Assembly: GCA_016869765.1 (NCBI GenBank)
Contig: VGES01000016.1
Location: 1-64,000 of the forward strand
DNA from: Alphaproteobacteria bacterium
GTDB taxonomy: Bacteria > Pseudomonadota > Alphaproteobacteria > SHVP01
Length of the DNA stretch: 64,000 bases
Direction of reading: 5' to 3'
Notes under the pieces: generated by a model
Told to the model about the DNA's origin: nothing
Databases searched by the model: none
The model's input: only the letters and a program-made list of their open reading frames with translations
Program-made: the position numbers and the translations under genes
Part shown: piece by piece, positions 35,697-45,387 of the stretch
Numbering within the stretch: the stretch's first letter is position 1
Layout: the number at the start of each line of letters is the position of its first letter

Positions 35697-36688
35697 CGGG
35701 ATTCGATCGACCACCAGCGTAGCAGTTGATGGGCGATCGCCATCGGCGTTGGCACCACCAATCCGTGCGGGCCGACCCCGGGAACGCTGCCCGGCTTTGC
35801 GAACGGATCGGCTGCCGCGCGGGTCACGCGTTCGATGGCCTCGCGAACCGTGGCGCGATCGAACCAGCGCGCGTCTTCGATCTCGCTGAGGTCGATGCGA
35901 ATCTCGCGACTCGCGGCTTCGGCGAGGCAGCCGATCATCAGTGACGACGGATACGGCCAGGGCTGCGAAGAGTGATAGCGCACGGCGCCGACATGAACGC
36001 CGGCTTCTTCGAACACCTCACGACGGACCGCCTCCTCGATCGACTCGCCCGGCTCGATGAACCCGGCGAGTGTGGAGTACATGCCGGACGGGAAACGCCC
36101 TTGGCGCCCCATCAGGCATTCGTCACCGTGCGCCACCAACATGATCACCACGGGGTCGGTCCGCGGGAAATGCTGCGCCCGGCACTGCGGGTTCGTGCAG
36201 CGGCGCACATAACCTGCATCCTCGGCCCGGCTCGGAGTCCCGCACACCGCGCAGAACCGATGCCGCGCATGCCAATCGATCAGGGCACGGGCTTGAGCGA
36301 TAACGGCCGCCTCCCCGCGCGGGACTCGCGGTGCCAGGAGGCGCGCCTCCTCGAATGCGACGAGATCGCCGAACGGCGCGGCGTCGTTGTTTGCCGCCAG
36401 CGCCGAAGCATCGAGCGCAAAATACGCGCGTTCCTCGGCCGAGCCGAGGTAGATGGCCGACCGTGGATCGAGGCCGGACCCCCCGATTGCCGCCGGCGGC
36501 AACCAGGCGAGAGTCGTTTCTCCGTTAGGTCGCACTGGGACCTTGAGGTGCCACAGCGGCAAGAAACAACTCCGCTCGTCACTACAACGTGCATCGAGCC
36601 ACGCCTCGTCGGTGCGATGGGTCGCGTCACGATCGAGGTGGCTGCCCGCGAAGACGTTGCCGCGGAAGGACGCGCTGTCGAACACCAT
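35693..36688 (-). CDS. nudC: NAD+/NADH diphosphatase (Nudix)
   Basis: A 331-aa NudC-type hydrolase. A zinc ribbon (FCAVCG ... CTNPQC) is followed by FPRTDPVVIMLV, the Nudix box GFIEPGESIEEAVRREVFEEAGV (complete GX5EX7REUXEEXGU) and the NADH-specific SQPWPYPSSLM motif 13 residues later. It cleaves NADH to NMNH and AMP and can decap NAD-RNA in other bacteria. ATG 36688 is chosen; upstream in-frame sequence would run into the SRP RNA gene. It converges on pheA, with both stops lying in one CTAG. Confidence 0.94.
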   Translation of the reverse strand: MVFDSASFRGNVFAGSHLDRDATHRTDEAWLDARCSDERSCFLPLWHLKVPVRPNGETTLAWLPPAAIGGSGLDPRSAIYLGSAEERAYFALDASALAANNDAAPFGDLVAFEEARLLAPRVPRGEAAVIAQARALIDWHARHRFCAVCGTPSRAEDAGYVRRCTNPQCRAQHFPRTDPVVIMLVAHGDECLMGRQGRFPSGMYSTLAGFIEPGESIEEAVRREVFEEAGVHVGAVRYHSSQPWPYPSSLMIGCLAEAASREIRIDLSEIEDARWFDRATVREAIERVTRAAADPFAKPGSVPGVGPHGLVVPTPMAIAHQLLRWWSIESR

Positions 36689-36746
36689 GGGGACCGGCAG
36701 CGTCGCACAGACCGTCCGCTCCGGGCAATTTTTCCTACGCGCCCTT

Positions 36747-36775
36747 TTGGTGGCGCCCACGCGATACGATATAGT
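36747..36775 (+). promoter_or_regulatory. Promoter of the SRP RNA gene
   Basis: TTGGTG (36747-36752), a 17-nt spacer and TATAGT (36770-36775) form a good sigma70-type promoter. The predicted initiation point, about 7 nt on, coincides with the first base-paired nucleotides of the SRP RNA at 36782. Confidence 0.7.
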
Positions 36776-36780
36776 CCCCT

Positions 36781-36880
36781 CGGGAGGTTGGCGGCGGACA
36801 GCGGCGCTCGCCAACCCGGTCAGGTCCGGAAGGAAGCAGCCGTAACGGGCCGCTTCTGGGTCGTTGTCCAGCCTCCCGCC
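36781..36880 (+). ncRNA. ffs: Bacterial small signal recognition particle RNA (4.5S RNA)
   Basis: The universally conserved apical domain is present: GGTCAGGTCCGGAAGGAAGC (from 36818) with the GGAA tetraloop and asymmetric bulges, closed by AGCAGCCGTAAC and GGTCGTTGTCCAGCC. The terminal stem GGGAGG (36782-36787) pairs with CCTCCC (36872-36877). The length near 100 nt fits the short Gram-negative form, which binds Ffh to target membrane proteins. It lies directly upstream of dnaX, the usual alphaproteobacterial position. Exact ends are estimated from the stem. Confidence 0.95.
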
Positions 36881-36914
36881 TTCCTTGGTCGCCGCTAGCC
36901 GCTGAACCGAACGG

Positions 36915-38669
36915 ATGCCCGCCGACGCCGCCTCGAGCTATCGCGTACTTGCCCGGAAGTACCGGCCTTCGACCTTCGCCGACTTGATCGGCCAGGAGGC
37001 GATGATACGGACGCTGGCCAATGCCTTTGCCACCGGCCGGATCGCTCATGCCTTCATTCTCACCGGCGTGCGCGGGGTCGGGAAGACGACGACAGCGCGC
37101 ATCATCGCGCGCGCCCTGAACTGCGTCGGGACCGACGGCAAAGGGGGACCGACGATCACGCCGTGCGGCCAATGCGAACCCTGCCGTGCGATCGCGGAGG
37201 ATCGTCACGTCGACGTACTCGAGATCGATGCTGCCAGCCACACCGGGGTCGCCAACATCCGCGAGATCGTCGACAACGTGCGCTACTTGCCGGCGGCCGG
37301 GCGCTACAAGGTCTACATCATCGACGAAGTGCACATGCTGTCGACCGCGGCCTTCAATGCGCTGCTCAAGACCCTCGAAGAGCCGCCGCCGCACGTGAAG
37401 TTCGTGTTCGCCACGACCGAGATCCGCAAGGTTCCGGTCACCGTGCTGTCGCGCTGCCAGCGCTTCGACCTGAAGCGCCTCGATGGCGAAGCGCTGATCC
37501 GTCATCTCGGGGGGATCGCCGAGAAAGAGCAGGTCAAGGCCGACGTGGCGGCGCTGGCCCTGATCGCGCGCGCCGCGGAAGGGTCGGTGCGCGACGGTCT
37601 TTCGTTGCTCGATCAGGCGATTGCCTTCGCCGAGGACCGCGTCAGCGAAGAGCAGGTTCGCGACATGCTGGGCCTGGCCGATCGGGGGCTCGTCATCGAC
37701 CTCACCGACGCCTTGATGAAGGGCGAGATCGCGGCCGCGTTGGCCCTGGTCGATCGCCTGCACTCCCATGGCGCCGATCCGCTCGCGGTGGTCCAGGACC
37801 TGCTCGAGTTCGTCCATTGGCTCACGCGCCTCAAGGTCACGAAGGCGGCGGCCGACGACCTGACGGCCTCGGAGGCCGAGCGGGTTCGTGGCCAGGAAAT
37901 GGCGGCGCGGTTGTCCGTGGCCGAATTGTCGCGCGCTTGGCAAATCCTGCTCAAAGGGTTGACCGAGGTGCAAGGAGCGCCATCCCCCGACGCGGCGCTG
38001 GAAATGGTGCTGATTCGCCTCGCCTATGCGGCGACCCTGCCGAGCCCCGGGGAACTGGTACGACAACTTCAGCAGGACGGGCGGCCCGCGACTCCGGCGC
38101 CGGTCCGCCAAGCGCCGGCCAGCGAGGGTTCGACAGTTGCCGCGATGGCCCCGCGGGGGAGTGCGGCGGTCGCGACCGGGGCTCCGGCCGTACGGGTGAG
38201 CGCTCCGACCCCGCAACCGACGACGGCCGTCAACACGGCACCGTCCATTCGCAGCTTTCAGGACGTGGTCGACCTGGCCGAGAAGCGGACGGAGTTCATC
38301 CTGCGCAGCCAGTTGGTGACCAACGTCCACCTGGTGCGATTCGAGCCGGGACGGATCGAAGTGCGGCTCAGCGACCGTGCGCCGGCTCGACTGCCGCATC
38401 AGCTCAAGGAGTTTCTCGATCGCGAAACCGGCACGCGCTGGACCGTCACCCTGTCGCGCGAGGCGGGTCAACCGACGTTGCACGAGCTGCGCGAGGCGAC
38501 CACCCGCAAGATCAAGGCCGAGGCGGAGAGCGATCCGCGCGTGCAAGCCGTGCTCGACGCGTTTCCCGGAGCCAAGGTGCGCGAGGTCGTCGAACGAAAC
38601 GACGCGGCCGACGTCGGTGAGGCGAGCGAGGTCCCTTCGGTCGAAGACGTGGTAGAGGATGACGCATGA
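36915..38669 (+). CDS. dnaX: DNA polymerase III subunit tau (gamma/tau)
   Basis: A 584-aa clamp-loader subunit. The AAA+ domain starts YRVLARKYRPSTFADLIGQE, with Walker A GVRGVGKTTTARI, a zinc module (CGQCEPCRAI, plus C of ALNCVG), Walker B YIIDEVHMLS and sensor 1 FATTEIRKVP. The C-terminal tau region (after about 390) is Ala/Pro-rich and then folds again (FILRSQLVTNVHL.. to the end). No A-rich slippery heptamer like the E. coli one was noticed, so a separate gamma product by frameshift is unlikely. It overlaps ybaB by 4 nt (ATGA). Confidence 0.96.
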   Translation: MPADAASSYRVLARKYRPSTFADLIGQEAMIRTLANAFATGRIAHAFILTGVRGVGKTTTARIIARALNCVGTDGKGGPTITPCGQCEPCRAIAEDRHVDVLEIDAASHTGVANIREIVDNVRYLPAAGRYKVYIIDEVHMLSTAAFNALLKTLEEPPPHVKFVFATTEIRKVPVTVLSRCQRFDLKRLDGEALIRHLGGIAEKEQVKADVAALALIARAAEGSVRDGLSLLDQAIAFAEDRVSEEQVRDMLGLADRGLVIDLTDALMKGEIAAALALVDRLHSHGADPLAVVQDLLEFVHWLTRLKVTKAAADDLTASEAERVRGQEMAARLSVAELSRAWQILLKGLTEVQGAPSPDAALEMVLIRLAYAATLPSPGELVRQLQQDGRPATPAPVRQAPASEGSTVAAMAPRGSAAVATGAPAVRVSAPTPQPTTAVNTAPSIRSFQDVVDLAEKRTEFILRSQLVTNVHLVRFEPGRIEVRLSDRAPARLPHQLKEFLDRETGTRWTVTLSREAGQPTLHELREATTRKIKAEAESDPRVQAVLDAFPGAKVREVVERNDAADVGEASEVPSVEDVVEDDA

Positions 38670-38989
38670 AAAATCTTGGCCAGATGATGAAACAGGCCGC
38701 CGAGATGCAGGCCAAGATGGCCGAGTTTCAGGCCCAGCTCGCCCAGGTCGAGATTCCCGGAAAGGCGGGGGGCGGGATGGTCGAGGTGACTCTCAACGGC
38801 AAGGGCGAGATGCGACGCCTGCGAATCGACCCGACCTTGGTGCGTCCGGAGGACGCGGCGATTCTCGAGGATCTGGTGGTGGCGGCGCATAACGACGCCC
38901 GTGCCAAGGTCGAGCAATACATGGCCGAAGAGATGAAGAAGCTGACCGGCGGCCTCAACCTGCCGGCCGGCCTCAAATTGCCGTTCTAG
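38666..38989 (+). CDS. YbaB/EbfC family nucleoid-associated protein
   Basis: A 107-aa protein of the expected length. It begins [30 protein letters not shown], the amphipathic N-terminal helix, followed by [20 protein letters not shown], the beta-sheet core, and [23 protein letters not shown]. YbaB dimers bind DNA as tweezers and bridge it. Sandwiched between dnaX (ATGA overlap) and recR, as in most bacteria, so the three are one operon. Confidence 0.96.
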   Translation: MKNLGQMMKQAAEMQAKMAEFQAQLAQVEIPGKAGGGMVEVTLNGKGEMRRLRIDPTLVRPEDAAILEDLVVAAHNDARAKVEQYMAEEMKKLTGGLNLPAGLKLPF

Positions 38990-38996
38990 GGGTGCC

Positions 38997-39590
38997 GTGG
39001 TCGGGCCCGAGATCGAACGGCTGATCCAGATACTCGCCCGTCTGCCCGGCCTGGGGCCGCGCTCCGCGCGCCGGGCCGTCCTCCATCTGTTGAAGCGCCG
39101 CGAGACGGTGCTCGTCCCGCTGATGGCGGCGCTCGAAGGTGTGGCCAACGCCGTTCGCGTCTGCTCGACCTGCGGCAACCTCGATACCACGGACCCCTGC
39201 GCGGTGTGCAACGATCTGCGGCGCGACCCGAACGTGATCTGTGTCGTCGAGGATGTCGCCGACCTCTGGGCGCTGGAACGGGCCGGCGTGTTCCGCGGGC
39301 GGTTTCATGTACTCGGTGGAACCCTTTCGGCCCTCGAAGGCGTCGGCCCTGACGATCTGCGGATCGCCACGCTCGTCGCGCGGGTCAAGTCGGGCGGCGT
39401 CAAAGAGGTCATCCTCGCCATGAATGCGACCGTCGACGGCCAGACGACGGCGCATTACGTGACCGACCGTCTCGTTGAGTTCGGAGTTACGGTCTCGCGG
39501 CTGGCGCATGGCGTACCGGTCGGCGGTGAGCTCGATTACCTCGATGAAGGCACCCTGTCGGCGGCGATGAAAGCCCGGCGACCCGTCTGA
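38997..39590 (+). CDS. recR: Recombination mediator protein RecR
   Basis: A 197-aa protein. It has the N-terminal helix-hairpin-helix [20 protein letters not shown], the C4 zinc finger [16 protein letters not shown] and a TOPRIM domain (about 80-175) with [12 protein letters not shown] and [17 protein letters not shown]. The C-terminal Walker-like loop includes [16 protein letters not shown]. With RecF/RecO it loads RecA onto SSB-coated gaps. GTG 38997 is the start. It is the third gene of the dnaX operon. Confidence 0.97.
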   Translation: MVGPEIERLIQILARLPGLGPRSARRAVLHLLKRRETVLVPLMAALEGVANAVRVCSTCGNLDTTDPCAVCNDLRRDPNVICVVEDVADLWALERAGVFRGRFHVLGGTLSALEGVGPDDLRIATLVARVKSGGVKEVILAMNATVDGQTTAHYVTDRLVEFGVTVSRLAHGVPVGGELDYLDEGTLSAAMKARRPV

Positions 39591-39591
39591 G

Positions 39592-40260
39592 ATGGACCGA
39601 CCCAAGGCGTTGTTGGCGTGGAGTTCGGGCAAGGATAGTGCCTTTGCGCTGCACGTCGTGCGTGAAGAGGGGGCCGTCGAGGTCGTCGGTCTGCTGACGA
39701 CCGTCAACGACGTGTACGACCGTGTTGCGATGCATGGTGTTCGCCGTGCATTGCTTTCGGCCCAGGCGGAGGCCGCCGGGCTCCCGCTCACCGTCGTGAC
39801 CATTCCCTCGCCCTGTCCGAACGAGGTCTACGAGGCTCGCATGGACGTTGCGATGCGTGCGGCGAAGGCCCAAGGCATCGAGCACGTCGTGTTCGGCGAT
39901 CTGTTTCTCGCCGACATTCGCGCCTACCGCGAGCGTCAGCTGTCGCGTGTCGGCATGCAGGGGGTGTTCCCGCTCTGGCTTCGGGATACATCAAGCTTGG
40001 CTCGGGCGATGATCGAATCAGGCCTGCGGGCCCACGTCGTATGCATCGACCCGACCAAGCTCGATCGGCGCTTCGCCGGTCGTACGTTCGACGAGACGTT
40101 CCTCGCCGATCTGCCGGCCGGCGTCGATCCGTGTGGCGAGAACGGGGAGTTCCATTCGTTCGCCTTCGCCGGTCCGATGTTCGCTCGGCCCGTGGCCTGC
40201 CGCACCGGCATCGTCGTGGAGCGCGACGGTTTCGTGTTCGCCGACGTGGTTCCGACCTAG
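39592..40260 (+). CDS. PP-loop ATPase of the diphthine-ammonia ligase (Dph6)-like family
   Basis: A 222-aa protein with the adenine nucleotide alpha-hydrolase PP-loop WSSGKDSAFALH at residues 10-21. It also has HVVFGDLFLADIRAYRERQL, FPLWLRDTSSLA and the family hallmark DPCGENGEFHSFAF. Eukaryotic and archaeal members amidate diphthine on EF2. Bacteria lack diphthamide, so the substrate of bacterial homologues is unknown. Its ATG follows the recR stop by 1 nt, making it a fourth gene of the dnaX-ybaB-recR operon. Its stop lies in the same CTAG as that of rmuC. Confidence 0.88.
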   Translation: MDRPKALLAWSSGKDSAFALHVVREEGAVEVVGLLTTVNDVYDRVAMHGVRRALLSAQAEAAGLPLTVVTIPSPCPNEVYEARMDVAMRAAKAQGIEHVVFGDLFLADIRAYRERQLSRVGMQGVFPLWLRDTSSLARAMIESGLRAHVVCIDPTKLDRRFAGRTFDETFLADLPAGVDPCGENGEFHSFAFAGPMFARPVACRTGIVVERDGFVFADVVPT

Positions 40261-41405
40261 GCGCTTCGCGTTGGACGATCGATCAACGGCAATTGAGCGG
40301 TGGGGTCGGCTTTCTCGGGAGCCTCGATCTCGACCTCGCGGATGCGGGCCCCCCGGCGCGTGATCTTGTCGGTCGAGGTCCGGGCCTGGCGCACGTCCTC
40401 GCCCGCTTGATCCAGGTGCTTCTGCATCGCGACGATCCGTTGGTCGAGGCGGTAGACGTCCTCCAACAGAACGGCGACCTCGCGCTGGATGATGTTTGCC
40501 TGGGTCCGCATCCGAACGTCCTTGAGGACCGCTCGCACGGTATTGAGCAACGCCCACAACGTCGTCGGCGATACGATCCACACGCGCCGTCGGTAGGAGT
40601 CCTCGATCACGTCGCGGAAGTTCGTATGGATCTCGGCGTAGATTGCCTCTGACGGGAGGAACATCAGCGCGGACTCGGCCGTTTCACCGACGACGATGTA
40701 GCGCTCGGCGATGTCGCGCACGTGCTTCATCACCGCGAGGCGAAATTCCCGCGCCGCGCGGATCCGCGCCGCCTCGTCGGGCGCCGCCCGCATCGCCTGG
40801 TAGCCCTCGAGCGGGAACTTCGAATCGATCGCGATCGGGCCCGGCGGGTTGGGCAGCCGGATCAGGCAATCGGCTCGGCTTCCCGAATTGAGCGTCGCCT
40901 GGAGCTCAAAGGCGTCCGGCGGCAGGGCGTTCCGCACCAGGTCGTTCAGTTGGATTTCCCCGAACGCGCCGCGCGCTTGTTTGTTCGCCAACAAATCCTG
41001 GAGCCCGACGACCTGCTGCGACAATTCGATGATGTTGCGCTGCGCCTGATCGATCACGGAGAGGTGCTTTTGCAGGGAACCGAGACTCTCGGCGGTCCGC
41101 ACCGAGGATAGATCGAGCGTTTCCCGCATTTGCGCCGCCATCGTGTCGAGGCGCGCGTTGACGACACGAGTTTGTTCAGATTGGGCGCTCGCCGTGACAT
41201 CGGAGAGCTGTTTCAGGCGCCCCATAACCTCGGCTTGGGTCTGTGACAGGCCCGAGGCCACCACCGAGAGTTCGACCAGCTTGTGGTCGATGGCGCGCTG
41301 ACGATCGCGTCGTGCCGCGAACGCGACGAGCGCCAGCAGGACGGCCAAGGCCAGGACCGCCACGAGCAGCCACGGGAGTACGGTTTCGTCGAACGGCAAC
41401 GTCAT
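40257..41405 (-). CDS. rmuC: DNA recombination protein RmuC
   Basis: A 382-aa RmuC. An N-terminal membrane helix (LPWLLVAVLALAVLLALVAFAA) is followed by a coiled coil (about 30-125) and the nuclease-like domain. The latter includes GAFGEIQLNDLVRNALPPDAFELQ, DCLIRLPNPPGPIAIDSKFPLEGYQ (PD-(D/E)xK-like DSKF) and MFLPSEAIYAEI with SPTTLWALLNTVRAVLKDVR. It limits rearrangements at inverted repeats. It is a single gene between two plus-strand groups. Confidence 0.95.
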   Translation of the reverse strand: MTLPFDETVLPWLLVAVLALAVLLALVAFAARRDRQRAIDHKLVELSVVASGLSQTQAEVMGRLKQLSDVTASAQSEQTRVVNARLDTMAAQMRETLDLSSVRTAESLGSLQKHLSVIDQAQRNIIELSQQVVGLQDLLANKQARGAFGEIQLNDLVRNALPPDAFELQATLNSGSRADCLIRLPNPPGPIAIDSKFPLEGYQAMRAAPDEAARIRAAREFRLAVMKHVRDIAERYIVVGETAESALMFLPSEAIYAEIHTNFRDVIEDSYRRRVWIVSPTTLWALLNTVRAVLKDVRMRTQANIIQREVAVLLEDVYRLDQRIVAMQKHLDQAGEDVRQARTSTDKITRRGARIREVEIEAPEKADPTAQLPLIDRPTRSA

Positions 41406-41481
41406 CGGTCGCTCTGGCTTGACGGTGACGGGAAGCCCGCCTACCTAGGGGCAGGACGTAGCCCGGATTCGGGCCCACCAT

Positions 41482-42003
41482 ATGGCAATCCTCCCGATCA
41501 TCAAAGCGCCCGACCCGCGACTCAAGCGACGTTCCGAGCCGGTGGCGGTGGTCGACCGCGATGTCCGTCGCCAGCTCGCCGATATGCTGGAGACGATGTA
41601 CGCCGCTCCCGGGGTTGGCCTCTCGGCGATCCAGGTAGGGGTTGCGCGACGACTGATCGTGATCGATGTCGCCAAGGCCCCAGACGCGCCAGCACCCCTC
41701 AAATTGATCAATCCCGAGATCATCGAGCAAAGCGGCGATACGATCTTGACCGAAGAAGGATGCCTGTCGTTTCCCGAGCAGTTCGCCGAGGTGACTCGGC
41801 CGACCGCTGTCGTCGTGCGCTACCTCGATGAACAGGGGGAAATCCGCACGCTCCGAGCCGACGGGTTGTTGGCCCGATGTCTGCAACACGAGATCGACCA
41901 TCTCGAGGGCAAGGTCTTCGTCGAGTACCTCTCGCCACTCAAGCGCGGCATGATTCTGCGCAAGATGGCGAAGGTAAAACGTTTGGCGCCGGCGGAAGCC
42001 TAG
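41482..42003 (+). CDS. def: Peptide deformylase
   Basis: A 173-aa metalloenzyme. The three motifs are [10 protein letters not shown] (motif 1, with Ser for the more usual Ala), EEGCLSFP (motif 2, metal Cys) and [10 protein letters not shown] (motif 3, HExxH). It removes the N-formyl group from nascent proteins. It is 7 nt upstream of fmt, the enzyme that adds the formyl group, and the two form an operon with truA. Confidence 0.97.
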   Translation: MAILPIIKAPDPRLKRRSEPVAVVDRDVRRQLADMLETMYAAPGVGLSAIQVGVARRLIVIDVAKAPDAPAPLKLINPEIIEQSGDTILTEEGCLSFPEQFAEVTRPTAVVVRYLDEQGEIRTLRADGLLARCLQHEIDHLEGKVFVEYLSPLKRGMILRKMAKVKRLAPAEA

Positions 42004-42010
42004 AACCGCC

Positions 42011-42925
42011 GTGCGTCTCGTTTTCATGGGGACGCCCGACTTCGCCGTGCCGGCGTTTCGTGCCTTGCATGCGGCGGGTCACGCGATCGTCGCCGTCTAC
42101 TGCCAACCGCCGCGTCCGGCCGGTCGCGGGTATGACGAGCGCCGCTGTGCCGTCCACGAGGCAGCCGTGGCCCTGGGCCTCCCCGTGCACACGCCAGTCG
42201 CGCTGCGCGATGCGGCGATTCAGGCGACGTTCATCGGTCTCGAGGCTGACATCGCCGTCGTCGCGGCCTACGGCTTGATTCTGCCCAAGCCCGTGCTGGC
42301 CGCGCCGCGGTTGGGCTGTCTCAACATACACGCCTCGTTGTTGCCACGCTGGCGCGGCGCGGCGCCGATCCATCGGGCAATCATGGCTGGCGACCGCGAG
42401 ACCGGTGTCTGCATCATGCAGATGGAGGCGGGACTCGACACCGGCCCCGTCCTTCGTACGGCCCGCGTTGCGATCGGACCCAGAACCACGACGGGTGAGC
42501 TGCACGACGCGCTGGCCGGACTCGGAGCCTCCTTGGTTGTGGACGTTGTCGCTGATCTGAGCCGCGGCGTGGTCACAGCGACGCCGCAGCCTACCCGAGG
42601 CGTCACGTACGCGGCCAAGATCAAGAACGAGGAGACGCGCATCGACTGGCGACTCGAGGCGGTCGTCCTCGATCGCCTGATCCGCGGTCTCAGCCCCGTC
42701 CCGGGGGCGTGGTTCCAGCACGCGGGCTTCAGGGTCAAAGTCTTGGCGGCGGAACTGGCGGAGGGACGCGGCGACCCTGGGGTCGTACTCGACGAGCAGC
42801 TGACGATCGCTTGCGGGTCGGGGGCGATCCGGTTGCTGCATCTGCAGCGCGATGGCCGCAAGGCGATGGCGGCGGATGCGTACCTGCGCGGCCAGGCGCT
42901 GCCGGCTGGCACGCGCGTGGCGTGA
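42011..42925 (+). CDS. fmt: Methionyl-tRNA formyltransferase
   Basis: A 304-aa protein starting [17 protein letters not shown], with [11 protein letters not shown] and the formyl-transfer motif [25 protein letters not shown] (Asn, His, and downstream Asp in GLDTGPV). The C-terminal OB-fold tRNA-binding domain covers about 205-300. It uses 10-formyl-THF to formylate initiator Met-tRNA. GTG 42011 is the start. It is in the def-fmt-truA operon, with 4 nt between fmt stop and truA start. Confidence 0.97.
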   Translation: MRLVFMGTPDFAVPAFRALHAAGHAIVAVYCQPPRPAGRGYDERRCAVHEAAVALGLPVHTPVALRDAAIQATFIGLEADIAVVAAYGLILPKPVLAAPRLGCLNIHASLLPRWRGAAPIHRAIMAGDRETGVCIMQMEAGLDTGPVLRTARVAIGPRTTTGELHDALAGLGASLVVDVVADLSRGVVTATPQPTRGVTYAAKIKNEETRIDWRLEAVVLDRLIRGLSPVPGAWFQHAGFRVKVLAAELAEGRGDPGVVLDEQLTIACGSGAIRLLHLQRDGRKAMAADAYLRGQALPAGTRVA

Positions 42926-42929
42926 GGCA

Positions 42930-43685
42930 ATGCTGCGCTATCGCCTCGATCTCGAATACGATGGGCGGCCCTATGTCGGCTGGCAGCGCCAGGACAACGG
43001 TGTGTCGATCCAGGAGGTCCTCGAACGGGCGGTCTTCTCGTTCTGTGGCGAGACGGTCGTCGTGTTCGGCGCTGGGCGCACCGACTCGGGCGTTCACGCT
43101 TTGGGTCAAGTCGCGCACATCGACCTCGCCAAGACCGTGGCGCCCGAGACCGTGACCAACGCACTCAACTACTTCCTGCGCCACGACAGCGTCGTGGTGC
43201 TGCGCACGACATTGGTCGACGGCGAGTTCCATGCCCGTTTCAGTGCCGTTTGGCGGCGCTACGAGTACCGTATTCTCACGCGTCGCGCCCCGCCCACGTT
43301 CGAGCGCGGGCGGGTCTGGCACCTGCCTGGCGGTCTCAACGCGGCGGCCATGAGCCGTGCCGCCAAGGCGCTGGTCGGTCGACACGACTTCACGAGTTTT
43401 CGCTCGGCCAATTGTCAGGCGGCCTCGCCGATCAAGACGCTCGATGAACTTCGTGTCATCCGCGACGGAGATCGCATCACGGTGCACGCCAAGGCGAGGT
43501 CGTTCCTGCACAACCAGGTTCGCATCATGGTGGGATCGCTGAAACGGGTGGGCGATGGGTCGTGGCCGGAGCACGCGATCCGCGAGATGCTGGCGGCGCG
43601 GGATCGCACGAAAGGCGGTCCGACCGCCCCCGCCGAAGGGCTTTTTTTCGTCGCGGTCGGTTACGCGTCCGACGACGCCAGGTAG
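42930..43685 (+). CDS. truA: tRNA pseudouridine(38-40) synthase
   Basis: A 251-aa protein starting MLRYRLDLEYDGRPYVGWQRQDNG. The catalytic Asp is in FGAGRTDSGVHALGQVAH. It also has FHARFSAVWRRYEYRI, DFTSFRSANCQA and the late HAKARSFLHNQVRIMVGSL. It modifies uridines in the anticodon stem-loop of many tRNAs. ATG 42930 fits family length; the in-frame extension lies inside fmt. The last 25 nt overlap the convergent membrane-protein gene. Confidence 0.97.
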   Translation: MLRYRLDLEYDGRPYVGWQRQDNGVSIQEVLERAVFSFCGETVVVFGAGRTDSGVHALGQVAHIDLAKTVAPETVTNALNYFLRHDSVVVLRTTLVDGEFHARFSAVWRRYEYRILTRRAPPTFERGRVWHLPGGLNAAAMSRAAKALVGRHDFTSFRSANCQAASPIKTLDELRVIRDGDRITVHAKARSFLHNQVRIMVGSLKRVGDGSWPEHAIREMLAARDRTKGGPTAPAEGLFFVAVGYASDDAR

Positions 43686-44221
43686 TCGGTCGTTATCGCG
43701 ATCGCGAAGTCCAGCGTCAACTGGAGCGCGACGATTCCGACCGCCGTCACGGCCGGAGCTTGGAGCGCCGTACGCGCCACGAACCACTGATAGGCGATGA
43801 CAATGCCGAGCGCGAAAAAATACGCCACGGCCGAATAGGCGGCGGTCGTCGGCGAACGCATCAACACCATGGCCGGCACGAGCAGCAGCGTCTGCCAGAC
43901 GACCGCCCAATTGTTGGCAACGATGAACGGTACGTAGCCGCGGCTCAACCGCAGGAGCAGCGCGATCGGAACCATCGCAAGGGGAAAGACCACCCAACCT
44001 GCGGCATAACCCACGGCCTGGACGACGACGAATTCCGTGTCGGTTCCACCGTCGGTTTGCGTCAGACGAAAGAAGCCGACGATGGGAAGGCAAAGGAGGG
44101 CGGCGAGAAACGATCGCTGGAGCCCGGAGATCGTGAGGTCCAGATCCGCCATGCCACCGGCATCGAAGCGCGCCAGGCGGAGCGCCCCGCGCAACGACGT
44201 CGCGACATAGGCCGCGTTCAT
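43661..44221 (-). CDS. Multi-pass membrane protein, unknown function
   Basis: A 186-aa protein with about five hydrophobic segments: roughly residues 38-55, 68-95 (a long [25 protein letters not shown]), 102-120, 124-145 and 155-178. The N-terminal 30 residues are polar ([19 protein letters not shown]). Similar short proteins often sit after dapE in alphaproteobacteria. It overlaps the dapE stop by 4 nt (44218-44221), so it is translationally coupled as the last gene of dapD-dapE. No function can be assigned. Confidence 0.8.
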   Translation of the reverse strand: MNAAYVATSLRGALRLARFDAGGMADLDLTISGLQRSFLAALLCLPIVGFFRLTQTDGGTDTEFVVVQAVGYAAGWVVFPLAMVPIALLLRLSRGYVPFIVANNWAVVWQTLLLVPAMVLMRSPTTAAYSAVAYFFALGIVIAYQWFVARTALQAPAVTAVGIVALQLTLDFAIAITTDYLASSDA

Positions 44222-45378
44222 CGGGCGGCGAAATAGAGGTCGAGAACCCGCTCGTAGATCGTCGTCAAGGCGACGATGTCAGAAAGCTTGGACCGTTCGT
44301 CGACCTTGTGCATCGTGGCGCCGACCAGGCCGAACTCGACGACCGGTGCGTAATTCTTGATGAAGCGTGCGTCCGACGTGCCGCCGGTCGTGCTGAGCTC
44401 GGGCTCTCGCCCGGTGCAGTCCTTGACCGCTCGGGCCACCAACGAGGACAGCGGCCCGGGCGGCGTGAGAAACGCTTCGCCGGTGATCTGGTGCGTGAAC
44501 TCATAGGCGCCGCCGACCTCGGCGAAGGTGCGCTCCAGCCACGCTAGGAGAGAGGCCGAGGTGTGGCGGTCGCTGAAGCGAATGTTGAACGCGGCGCGCG
44601 CCTCGGCCGCAATGACGTTCGAGGCGGCATTGCCGACATCGATCGTGGTGATCTCCAGGTTCGACGGCTGGAAATGCTCGGTGCCCTGATCGAGGGGCCG
44701 CGCCGTGATCGCGTTCAGCATCTTCAGCAATCGTGGGATCGGGTTGTCGGCCAGATGGGGATAGGCGACGTGGCCTTGAGCGCCGAACACGCGCAGTTGG
44801 CCCGATACCGAACCGCGACGACCAATCTTGATCATGTCGCCGAGTTCGTTCGGGTTGGTTGGTTCACCGACCAGGCACGCGTCGATTCGCTCGCCGCGCC
44901 TGGCTAGGTGTTCGAGGACCTTGCGCGTGCCGTTGACTGCCGGTCCTTCCTCGTCGCCGGTGATCAGGAGGCTGATCGAATCGCCGAATGTCCTGCCGGC
45001 GCGGGCGAGAAATCGGCCCGATGCGGCGACGAAACACGCGATACCGGCCTTCATGTCCGAGGCGCCCCGGCCAAAGAGCATGCCGTCCGCGATGACCCCG
45101 CCGAAGGGGTCGACGGACCAACGGTCACGGTCGCCGACCGGCACCGTGTCGCTGTGACCGGCGTAGCAGAAATTCCGCCCGCGATCGCCCCAGCGGGCGT
45201 AAAGGTTCTCCACGGGAGCGGTTCCCGACTCCTCGAACCGCAGGCGCTCGCACCGGAAGCCGAGCCCACGCAAGGCCTCTTCCAAATGGCCCAGCGTTCC
45301 TCCGTCGGCCGGCGTCACGCTGTTGCAGCGGATCATCGCCTGGGCGAGCGCAATCGGATCGATCGAGGTTCCCGACAT
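44218..45378 (-). CDS. dapE: Succinyl-diaminopimelate desuccinylase
   Basis: A 386-aa M20 metalloenzyme of the lysine/meso-DAP pathway. Motifs in order are [32 protein letters not shown] (metal His), [15 protein letters not shown] (bridging Asp), [14 protein letters not shown] (catalytic Glu pair), [43 protein letters not shown] and a late [13 protein letters not shown]. It hydrolyses N-succinyl-LL-DAP. It is 9 nt downstream of dapD, which makes the succinylated precursor chain. Confidence 0.97.
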   Translation of the reverse strand: MSGTSIDPIALAQAMIRCNSVTPADGGTLGHLEEALRGLGFRCERLRFEESGTAPVENLYARWGDRGRNFCYAGHSDTVPVGDRDRWSVDPFGGVIADGMLFGRGASDMKAGIACFVAASGRFLARAGRTFGDSISLLITGDEEGPAVNGTRKVLEHLARRGERIDACLVGEPTNPNELGDMIKIGRRGSVSGQLRVFGAQGHVAYPHLADNPIPRLLKMLNAITARPLDQGTEHFQPSNLEITTIDVGNAASNVIAAEARAAFNIRFSDRHTSASLLAWLERTFAEVGGAYEFTHQITGEAFLTPPGPLSSLVARAVKDCTGREPELSTTGGTSDARFIKNYAPVVEFGLVGATMHKVDERSKLSDIVALTTIYERVLDLYFAAR

Positions 45379-45387
45379 CGTCGCCCG

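Noticed and set aside
36915-38669. Programmed frameshift in dnaX
   Set aside because: No A-rich slippery heptamer of the E. coli type was noticed in the region where gamma would end.
43620-43660. CCGACCGC/GCGGTCGG repeat with a T7 run inside truA
   Set aside because: It is within coding sequence (the T run encodes Phe-Phe) and the T run is in the loop rather than after the stem.
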